The notes under the pieces were generated by a model. The model was not told where the DNA came from, did no database searches, and saw only the letters and a program-made list of their open reading frames with translations. From an uncultured Lachnospiraceae bacterium (GTDB lineage: Bacteria > Bacillota > Clostridia > Lachnospirales > Lachnospiraceae): a stretch of DNA of 7,860 nucleotides. Both the position numbers and the translations under genes were made by a program. Below are positions 1-5,813 of this stretch, piece by piece; within the stretch, counting starts at the first letter, position 1; every line of letters begins with the position of its first letter. Location: positions 1 to 7,860 of the forward strand of contig CADBUD010000017.1 of assembly GCA_902797785.1 (NCBI GenBank). The letters are read 5' to 3'.

Positions 1-870
1 CTGAAGGAGTACTTAAAGGAGACACAGGGAATCGACATCGATGAAACTTCGATTTTCTGTATTCAAAGTAAACGTCTGCATGAATATAAACGTCAGCAGA
101 TGAATGCCCTTTATATTATCTATAAATATCTGGAGATCAAAAAAGGAAATCTTCCTAAGCGGCCGATTACCATGATTTTCGGAGCCAAGGCTGCACCGGC
201 ATATGTGATTGCAAAGGATATTATCCATTTGATTCTCTGCTTGAGCGAGTTGATCAATAATGATCCGGAGGTTTCTCCATATCTAAAGGTCGTTATGATT
301 GAAAACTATAATGTGACCAAGGCAGAAAAGATCATCCCGGCCTGTGATGTTTCAGAGCAGATTTCTCTGGCATCGAAGGAAGCGAGCGGAACCGGAAATA
401 TGAAATATATGCTCAATGGTGCGCTGACTCTGGGCACTATGGACGGAGCAAATGTTGAAATTCATGATTTCGTGGGAGATGAAAACATCTACGTATTTGG
501 AAAATCCAGCGAAGAAGTCATGGAGCATTATCGAAAGAGCGATTATATTTCAGAAGATTTTTATATCGAGGATGAAACTATCAAGGAACTGGTGGACTTC
601 ATCATAGGAGAAAAGCTTTGGAATCTTGGCTCCCGTAAGAATCTGCTCCGGTTATTTAAAGAGCTGATCAATAAGGACTGGTTCATGACGCTTTTAGATT
701 TAAAGGAATATATCGAAGCCAAAGAAAAAGTATTCGCAGATTATGAGGATCGTGAGGCATGGGCAAAGAAGATGCTCGTAAATATTGCCAAGGCAGGCTT
801 CTTTTCCTCAGATCGGACAATTGCACAGTACAATGAGGATATTTGGAAGTTAGGAACTGTGCATCAATAA
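1..870 (+). CDS. glgP: Glycogen/starch (alpha-glucan) phosphorylase, C-terminal part
   Basis: The frame is open from the first base and ends with TAA at 868-870, giving the last 289 residues of a protein usually about 750-850 residues long. The start lies outside the window. Glycogen phosphorylase is a cytoplasmic, PLP-dependent GT35 enzyme that releases glucose-1-phosphate from the non-reducing ends of alpha-1,4-glucans. Visible family motifs are KRLHEYKRQ (fragment residues 24-32) and, at about 126-148, the PLP block EASGTGNMKYMLNGA followed by GTMDGANVE. The lysine in GNMKY (codon 403-405) matches the lysine that forms the Schiff base with PLP in this family. The C-terminal helices (DRTIAQYNEDIW) are intact, so the fragment shows no decay. 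Any operon partners upstream cannot be seen; the next gene runs in the opposite direction. Specificity for glycogen, starch or maltodextrin cannot be decided from this fragment. Confidence 0.97.
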   Translation: MKEYLKETQGIDIDETSIFCIQSKRLHEYKRQQMNALYIIYKYLEIKKGNLPKRPITMIFGAKAAPAYVIAKDIIHLILCLSELINNDPEVSPYLKVVMIENYNVTKAEKIIPACDVSEQISLASKEASGTGNMKYMLNGALTLGTMDGANVEIHDFVGDENIYVFGKSSEEVMEHYRKSDYISEDFYIEDETIKELVDFIIGEKLWNLGSRKNLLRLFKELINKDWFMTLLDLKEYIEAKEKVFADYEDREAWAKKMLVNIAKAGFFSSDRTIAQYNEDIWKLGTVHQ

Positions 871-894
871 TCTACACATTCTGCTTGCACCTTT

Positions 895-966
895 CTCCGA
901 TAGCAACAGTCAAAAATCACTTACATAGCTCGCTATGCGCATGATTTTTGACCGTTACTCTCGAAG
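895..966. repeat. Long imperfect inverted repeat between convergent genes (possible two-way terminator)
   Basis: The core arms at 905-919 and 942-956 pair over 15 bases with one mismatch (AACAGTCAAAAATCA against TGATTTTTGACCGTT). They enclose a second perfect hairpin, CATAGC-tc-GCTATG (924-937). Pairing continues outward with several mismatches to about 895 and 966. It lies between the ends of two convergent genes, so it could stop transcription from both sides. However, neither side has a classical T-run directly after the outer stem; the only T-run (945-949) is inside the right arm. It could equally be a dispersed palindromic repeat. Confidence 0.6.
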
Positions 967-1083
967 AAAAACTCAGCGGGTAATGTACAGGCTATTTTTG
1001 TGCAGTTCCTAAGCAAAAATTCCTTGCAGAATATTGGATGTGAACAGTAACGTAATGTGTGAAAATCCAGGAGACAGTGTGGA

Positions 1084-1860
1084 TTATGTCCAACCACCAT
1101 CCAGGGTAATCACCTGTCCGGTAAGATAAGAATGGGAGGTGGCAAGAGAAAAGATCAGCTCAGCGACCTCTTCCGGCTTGCCGAACCGGCTGGAAGGAAT
1201 TTCTTCGGTCAGCTGATCCCTGTCCTCCTGTGTCAATTGATGATTCATTTCGGTATCGATTACGCCACAGGCAATGGCATTGACCTGGATGTTGGATGGA
1301 CCCAGCTCCTTGGCCAGTGCCTTGGTAAAAGCATTGATTCCTCCTTTAGAGGCGGAATAGGCGACTTCGCAGGAGGCACCGACGGTTCCCCAGACAGAAG
1401 AGATATTGATGATTTTCCCATACTGCTTTTTTACCATATCCGGAATGACCTGTTTAGAAAAATAAAAGGCGGAGGAAAGGTTCGTAGACAAAATACGATT
1501 CCATTCTTCGACGGAGGTATCACTGAGCAGGGAAATATGGGCAATACCGGCATTATTTACTAAAATAGAAACAGACAGATGCTCTTTTTTCAGCTCTGTA
1601 AATAATTGCTGAACATCATCTGGATCGGAAACATCTGTTTGAAAGCAGAGCAGGGGAACGGAATAGGTCTGGCATAAAGTCCTGGCGTAGGAGCAAAGCT
1701 CTGAAAAATGCCTGAGGCAGCACAGAATCAATGGATATCCTTCGCTGGCGAATTTCCCGGCGGCAGCTTTTCCGATTCCTTTGGAGGCGCCGGTGATCAA
1801 TACAAAGTCCTTGGAAAACTCCGGATTGGTTTTATTGGGAGAGAAAAATAAAGTTTCCAT
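1084..1860 (-). CDS. Short-chain dehydrogenase/reductase, FabG-like (possibly YmfI-type EF-P 5-aminopentanone reductase)
   Basis: This is a 258-residue classical SDR, close to the usual 245-260, predicted to be a cytoplasmic NAD(P)H-dependent oxidoreductase with a Rossmann fold. Family motifs are complete: TGASKGIG cofactor loop (23-30), TDV (75-77), NNAG (102-105), and the catalytic set Asn127, Ser155 (ISSVWG), Tyr168 and Lys172 (YSASK). The C-terminal YLTGQVITLDGGW block is also present. The start at 1860 is preferred because AAAGGA lies 7 bases upstream and the promoter at 1911-1939 overlaps the longer alternative start at 1929. The usual PG after the sixth strand reads CG (IACGVIDTEM). 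The block WGTVGASCEVAYSASKGG resembles what I recall of YmfI, the enzyme that finishes EF-P modification in Bacillus. A general 3-oxoacyl-ACP reductase is the alternative. No fatty-acid genes are adjacent, which argues weakly against a dedicated fab role. SDR membership is near certain; the substrate is not. Confidence 0.93.
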   Translation of the reverse strand: METLFFSPNKTNPEFSKDFVLITGASKGIGKAAAGKFASEGYPLILCCLRHFSELCSYARTLCQTYSVPLLCFQTDVSDPDDVQQLFTELKKEHLSVSILVNNAGIAHISLLSDTSVEEWNRILSTNLSSAFYFSKQVIPDMVKKQYGKIINISSVWGTVGASCEVAYSASKGGINAFTKALAKELGPSNIQVNAIACGVIDTEMNHQLTQEDRDQLTEEIPSSRFGKPEEVAELIFSLATSHSYLTGQVITLDGGWT

Positions 1861-1910
1861 AAGAAAATCCTTTCTAACGATAACAATGACATCGGGCACT
1901 ATTTTAGATA

Positions 1911-1939
1911 GTTTTGATCTTTTTTGCAAGTCTTTCTTT
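1911..1939 (-). promoter_or_regulatory. SigA-type promoter of the SDR gene
   Basis: Read on the minus strand, TTGCAA (1939-1934) is followed by a 17-base spacer and TAAAAT (1916-1911). Transcription would start near 1904, leaving a leader of about 45 bases before the chosen start at 1860. The position supports the shorter start, because the longer frame would begin inside the promoter. Confidence 0.6.
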
Positions 1940-2086
1940 TTGAGCCCTGGAAAAAGGAAAAGAAAAAGTCACGAGAAAAAAGAAAATGATGGCAGGATAA
2001 CTGTATATTTTGCTGGTAAAATGAGGATTTTCAGATAAGAAAAAGAAGAAAAATAGTCAAAAGTGACCAATAAAAAATAAAATAAG

Positions 2087-2114
2087 TTGCATAAAATGAT
2101 AAATATGGTATAAT
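2087..2114 (+). promoter_or_regulatory. Extended -10 promoter of hpf
   Basis: A consensus TATAAT at 2109-2114 is preceded by TGG (2106-2108), forming an extended -10 element (TGnTATAAT). The -35 is poor: TTGCAT at 2087-2092 with a 16-base spacer. That is usual when an extended -10 is present. Transcription would start near 2121. The leader of about 60 bases begins with a small hairpin, TCTCT-tt-AGAGA (2128-2139), and carries the ribosome binding site AAGGAG (2169-2174), 9 bases before the ATG. Confidence 0.7.
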
Positions 2115-2183
2115 AGGAACAAGTCATTCTCTTTAGAGAGCGATGTTAGATGAACTGAAAAAATAGAGAAGGAGCTGATTTGT

Positions 2184-2711
<528 letters not shown>

Positions 2712-2773
2712 GAAACTGGACAGTTCCTAAAGAACGGATCATAAAATGAAATAGCGTGGTTATGAAAATGGAT

Positions 2774-2817
2774 CATACCAGTCGGAGGGACAATTGCTTC
2801 CGGCTGGTATGTTTTTT
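2774..2817 (+). terminator. Intrinsic terminator of hpf
   Basis: Arms CATACCAGTCGGA (2774-2786) and TCCGGCTGGTATG (2799-2811) form a 13-bp stem with a single G-U pair and a 12-base loop. A run of six T (2812-2817) follows directly. It lies about 60 bases after the hpf stop and should separate hpf transcription from secA. Confidence 0.92.
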
Positions 2818-2818
2818 C

Positions 2819-2853
2819 ATTTTCCGCTGCTTCGCAGCTCTCCCGGCGCATTT
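2819..2853 (+). repeat. Interspersed repeat, short copy A
   Basis: Bases 2826-2853 are identical over 28 positions to 7774-7801. Including seven upstream bases, 33 of 35 positions match 7767-7801. The unit holds a small perfect hairpin, GCTGC-ttc-GCAGC (2826-2838), followed by CTCTCCCGGCGCATTT. Unlike the other copy, it lacks the TGCGCC that would complete the second hairpin, so it looks truncated on its right side. It begins right after the T-run of the hpf terminator. Confidence 0.85.
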
Positions 2854-2861
2854 TGTAGCAG

Positions 2862-2886
2862 AGAAGCTGTATGGCTGAACTGTTAC
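2862..2886 (+). repeat. 25-base direct repeat, copy 1 (upstream of secA)
   Basis: This stretch begins AGAAGCTGTATGGCTG and ends GTTAC. It matches 3005-3029 at 22 of 25 positions, 143 bases apart in the same orientation. Neither copy lies in a gene. No function is recognised; it may be a regulatory or dispersed repeat motif. Confidence 0.7.
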
Positions 2887-2911
2887 AAATCGTAATCCAG
2901 GTAACAGATTT

Positions 2912-2963
2912 TTTACAATTTTTTAATTGTAATGTATTAGGGAAAGTGATAGAATGATAGAAT
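2912..2963 (+). promoter_or_regulatory. Candidate secA promoter region with two overlapping promoters
   Basis: Two readings fit. TTTACA (2912-2917) with a 17-base spacer gives TATTAG (2935-2940). TTGTAA (2927-2932) with a 17-base spacer gives TAGAAT (2950-2955), and TAGAAT occurs again at 2958-2963 because GATAGAAT is repeated in tandem. The perfect inverted repeat ACAATT-tttt-AATTGT (2915-2930) overlaps both -35 candidates. Either start would leave a long leader of roughly 105-130 bases before the secA ATG, including the second 25-base repeat. Confidence 0.5.
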
Positions 2964-3004
2964 GTGAGTAATTTTGTACCAAAAAGCTGTATGTTAGTAA
3001 CTAA

Positions 3005-3029
3005 AGAAGCTGTAAGGCTGAAAGGTTAC
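3005..3029 (+). repeat. 25-base direct repeat, copy 2 (secA leader)
   Basis: It begins AGAAGCTGTAAGGCTG and ends GTTAC, matching 2862-2886 at 22 of 25 positions. It ends 47 bases before the secA start codon, so it probably lies in the secA mRNA leader. A weaker third resemblance (AGCTGTATG, then TAAC) lies at about 2985-3001. Confidence 0.7.
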
Positions 3030-3076
3030 GCTTGTTGTACAGGATACGGCTTTGTTTGGACTTGGAGGGACAAAGT

Positions 3077-5650
3077 ATGAAGTTAATTGAGAAATTATTT
3101 GGAACACATAGTGAGCGGGAATTGAAGATGATCAATCCTACAGTTGATATGATTGAATCCCTTCGCCCGGAGATGATGGAGCTGTCCGATGAAGCTTTGA
3201 AGGGTAAGACCAAAGAGTTTAAGGAGCGTTTGGAAAAAGGCGAGACCCTGGATGACATTCTTCCAGAGGCATTTGCTGTCGTTCGTGAGGCTGCGCGCCG
3301 GGTTCTGAACATGGAGCATTACCGGGTACAGCTGATCGGTGGAATCATTCTGCATGAGGGAAGAATTGCGGAGATGCGTACCGGTGAAGGAAAAACGCTG
3401 GTATCGACGCTCCCGGCCTACTTAAATGCCCTGGCAGGAAAGGGAGTCCATATCGTTACGGTCAATGACTATCTGGCAAAACGTGATGCCGAGTGGATGG
3501 GACAGGTTCATGAGTTTTTAGGGTTAAAGGTCGGAGTTGTTCTGAACAGCATGGACAATGATGAACGGAGAAAAGCATATAACTGTGATATTACCTATGT
3601 TACGAATAATGAGCTTGGCTTCGACTATCTTCGTGACAACATGGTAATTTACAAAGAGCAGCTGGTACAAAGAGATCTTCATTATGCTATCATTGATGAG
3701 GTAGACTCCGTCCTGATTGATGAGGCACGTACACCATTGATCATTTCCGGACAGAGTGGAAAATCCACAAAGCTCTATGAGGCGTGTGATATTCTGGCCA
3801 AACAGTTAAAACGTGGTGAGGCCAGTCAGGAATTTTCCAAGATGGACGCCATCATGGGAATTGAAATCGAAGAGACCGGAGACTTTATTGTGGATGAAAA
3901 GGATAAAGTCGTGAACTTGACACAGGAGGGTGTAAAAAAGGTCGAAAATTTCTTCAAGATCGAAAATCTTGCCGATCCGGAAAATCTCGAGATTCAGCAC
4001 AATATCATCCTTGCTCTGCGCGCGCATTATCTGATGTTCCGCGATCAGGACTATGTCGTTCAGGATGATCAGATTCTGATCGTAGATGAGTTCACAGGAC
4101 GTATTATGCCGGGAAGAAGATATTCTGATGGTCTGCATCAGGCAATCGAAGCAAAGGAAAAAGTAAAGGTAAAACGCGAAAGCAAGACCTTAGCAACGAT
4201 TACCTTCCAGAATTTCTTTAATAAATATAGTAAAAAAGCAGGTATGACAGGTACAGCCCTGACCGAGGAGCAGGAGTTCCGCGACATCTATGGAATGGAT
4301 GTTATTGAGATTCCTACGAATAAGCCGGTTCAGCGTGTAGATCATCAGGATGCCGTTTATAAAACAAAAAAAGAAAAATTCCATGCCGTATGTGACGCCG
4401 TAGAGGAAGCGAATGCCAAGGGACAGCCGGTTCTGGTAGGTACGATTACCATCGAGACCTCAGAGGAGCTGAGCAAGATGTTAAAGCGGCGTGGAATCAA
4501 GCATCAGGTATTGAATGCGAAATTCCACGAAAAAGAGGCAGAAATCGTTGCAGATGCAGGACATCATGGAGCGGTTACGATTGCGACGAACATGGCAGGC
4601 CGTGGTACGGATATCAAGCTTGACGAGGAAGCAAAAGAGGCTGGAGGATTAAAGATCATCGGTACAGAGCGCCATGAGTCAAGACGTATTGACAACCAGC
4701 TGCGCGGACGATCCGGACGTCAGGGAGATCCGGGAGAATCGAAGTTCTATATTTCCCTGGAGGATGATCTGATGCGTCTGTTCGGCTCTGAAAAGCTGAT
4801 GAGTATGTTCAATGCATTGGGCGTACCGGAAAACGAAGAAATTGAGCATAAAATGCTGACCCGTGCGATTGAGAAGGCTCAGGAAAAAATCGAGGGAAAT
4901 AACTTTGGTATCCGTAAAAATCTTCTCGAATACGATCAGGTCAATAATGAGCAGAGAGAGATCATATATGCCGAGCGCCGCCGCGTATTAGACGGAGAGA
5001 GCATGAGAGACGCCATCTACAAGATGATCACAGATTTTGTGGAAAGCTCCGTAGATATGACAATTGCGGATGATCAGTCTCCTGACGACTGGGATCTTGC
5101 CGGATTGAATAACGTCATGACGCCGGTGATTCCGGTAGAAAATGTCACAGAAGAGACCATTGAAAAGATCGGAAAGAAAGACGAATTAAAGCAGATTTTG
5201 AAAGAGCAGGCAGTAAAGCTCTATGAGGCAAAGGAAACCGAGTTCCCAGAGCCGGAGCAGATTCGTGAATTGGAGCGCGTGATTCTTCTAAAAGTCATTG
5301 ACCGGAAATGGATGGATCATATCGATGATATGGATCAGCTGCGTCAGGGAATCGGACTGCAGGCATATGGACAGAGAGATCCGTTGATCGAGTACAAGTT
5401 AAGTGCATATGATATGTTCGATGCCATGACCCAGGCAATTACAGAGGATACCCTGCGGCTTCTGTATCATGTCAAAGTGGAGCAGAAGGTAGAGCGGGAA
5501 GAGGTTGCCAAGGTTACAGGAACAAATAAAGATGAGTCCGTGAAACAGGGACCAAAGAAGCGGACCGCAGCCAAGGTATACCCGAACGATCCGTGTCCAT
5601 GTGGCAGTGGAAAGAAATATAAACAGTGCTGTGGGGCTAAAAGAGCGTAA
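3077..5650 (+). CDS. secA: Protein translocase motor ATPase SecA
   Basis: SecA is the cytoplasmic ATPase that drives unfolded preproteins through the SecYEG channel. The product has 857 residues (B. subtilis 841, E. coli 901). Visible in order are the N-terminus MKLIEKLFGTHSERELK, Walker A MRTGEGKTL (100-108), VNDYLAKRDAEWMG (129-142) and DEAD-box-type DEVDSVLIDEARTP (207-220). The preprotein cross-linking region (about 225-370) follows, then MTGTALTEEQEF (390-401) and the second helicase lobe with ATNMAGRGTDIKLD (503-516) and RIDNQLRGRSGRQGDPG (537-553). Next come the helical scaffold and wing regions, with WMDHIDDMDQLRQGIGLQAYGQRDP (745-769). The C-terminal zinc tail has Cys840, Cys842, Cys851 and Cys852 (CxCx8CC), known to bind SecB or phospholipid and ribosome. 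The ATG at 3077 has GGAGGG 7 bases upstream and matches the family N-terminus, so the in-frame TTG at 3032 is unlikely. The gene is intact and lies after hpf, as in other Firmicutes. Confidence 0.99.
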   Translation: MKLIEKLFGTHSERELKMINPTVDMIESLRPEMMELSDEALKGKTKEFKERLEKGETLDDILPEAFAVVREAARRVLNMEHYRVQLIGGIILHEGRIAEMRTGEGKTLVSTLPAYLNALAGKGVHIVTVNDYLAKRDAEWMGQVHEFLGLKVGVVLNSMDNDERRKAYNCDITYVTNNELGFDYLRDNMVIYKEQLVQRDLHYAIIDEVDSVLIDEARTPLIISGQSGKSTKLYEACDILAKQLKRGEASQEFSKMDAIMGIEIEETGDFIVDEKDKVVNLTQEGVKKVENFFKIENLADPENLEIQHNIILALRAHYLMFRDQDYVVQDDQILIVDEFTGRIMPGRRYSDGLHQAIEAKEKVKVKRESKTLATITFQNFFNKYSKKAGMTGTALTEEQEFRDIYGMDVIEIPTNKPVQRVDHQDAVYKTKKEKFHAVCDAVEEANAKGQPVLVGTITIETSEELSKMLKRRGIKHQVLNAKFHEKEAEIVADAGHHGAVTIATNMAGRGTDIKLDEEAKEAGGLKIIGTERHESRRIDNQLRGRSGRQGDPGESKFYISLEDDLMRLFGSEKLMSMFNALGVPENEEIEHKMLTRAIEKAQEKIEGNNFGIRKNLLEYDQVNNEQREIIYAERRRVLDGESMRDAIYKMITDFVESSVDMTIADDQSPDDWDLAGLNNVMTPVIPVENVTEETIEKIGKKDELKQILKEQAVKLYEAKETEFPEPEQIRELERVILLKVIDRKWMDHIDDMDQLRQGIGLQAYGQRDPLIEYKLSAYDMFDAMTQAITEDTLRLLYHVKVEQKVEREEVAKVTGTNKDESVKQGPKKRTAAKVYPNDPCPCGSGKKYKQCCGAKRA

Positions 5651-5664
5651 TTACAGATGGGTGC

Positions 5665-5719
5665 GTTTTGCAGCTCCGCTGTTCATAGCAGCAAAATAAT
5701 AGTTGAATAGCTAATTTTT
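5665..5719 (+). terminator. Weak hairpin(s) after secA, possible terminator
   Basis: TTTTGC (5666-5671) pairs with GCAAAA (5691-5696), extended by GC/GC after an A-A mismatch. An alternative inner hairpin is CAGC-tcc-GCTG (5671-5681). No T-run follows this stem. A second small stem, TAGTT-gaat-AGCTA (5700-5713), is followed by five T (5715-5719). Together they could end the secA transcript, but less convincingly than the hpf terminator. Confidence 0.35.
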
Positions 5720-5722
5720 GTG

Positions 5723-5751
5723 ATGACAAGCCTTTGAGAATAATGTATAAT
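5723..5751 (+). promoter_or_regulatory. SigA-type promoter of the Ig-like protein gene
   Basis: ATGACA (5723-5728, 5 of 6 bases to TTGACA) is followed by a 17-base spacer and a consensus TATAAT (5746-5751). Transcription would start near 5758, leaving a leader of about 55 bases. The leader contains an eight-T run (5766-5773 area) and the perfect ribosome binding site AGGAGG (5801-5806), 7 bases before the ATG. It indicates transcription independent of secA. Confidence 0.75.
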
Positions 5752-5813
5752 AAGTCTGCAGGTTTTGTTTTTTTATCTGTGGACAAATAAAAGACAAAAA
5801 AGGAGGCAAAGCT

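Noticed and set aside
1002..1012. CAGTTCCTAA shared with 2721-2730
   Set aside because: Ten-base matches are expected many times by chance in a window of this size.
1084..1929. Longer start of the SDR gene at 1929
   Set aside because: The extra 23 residues overlap the promoter at 1911-1939 and are not SDR-like. The ATG at 1860 has a good ribosome binding site.
1930..2183. raiA-type structured RNA upstream of hpf
   Set aside because: Such RNAs are known near raiA genes, but this stretch is A-rich with only a small 5-bp hairpin and no conserved structure I can recognise.
3032..3076. Longer SecA start at an upstream TTG
   Set aside because: SecA proteins begin at MxxxxKLFG, which matches the ATG at 3077 with GGAGGG 7 bases before it.
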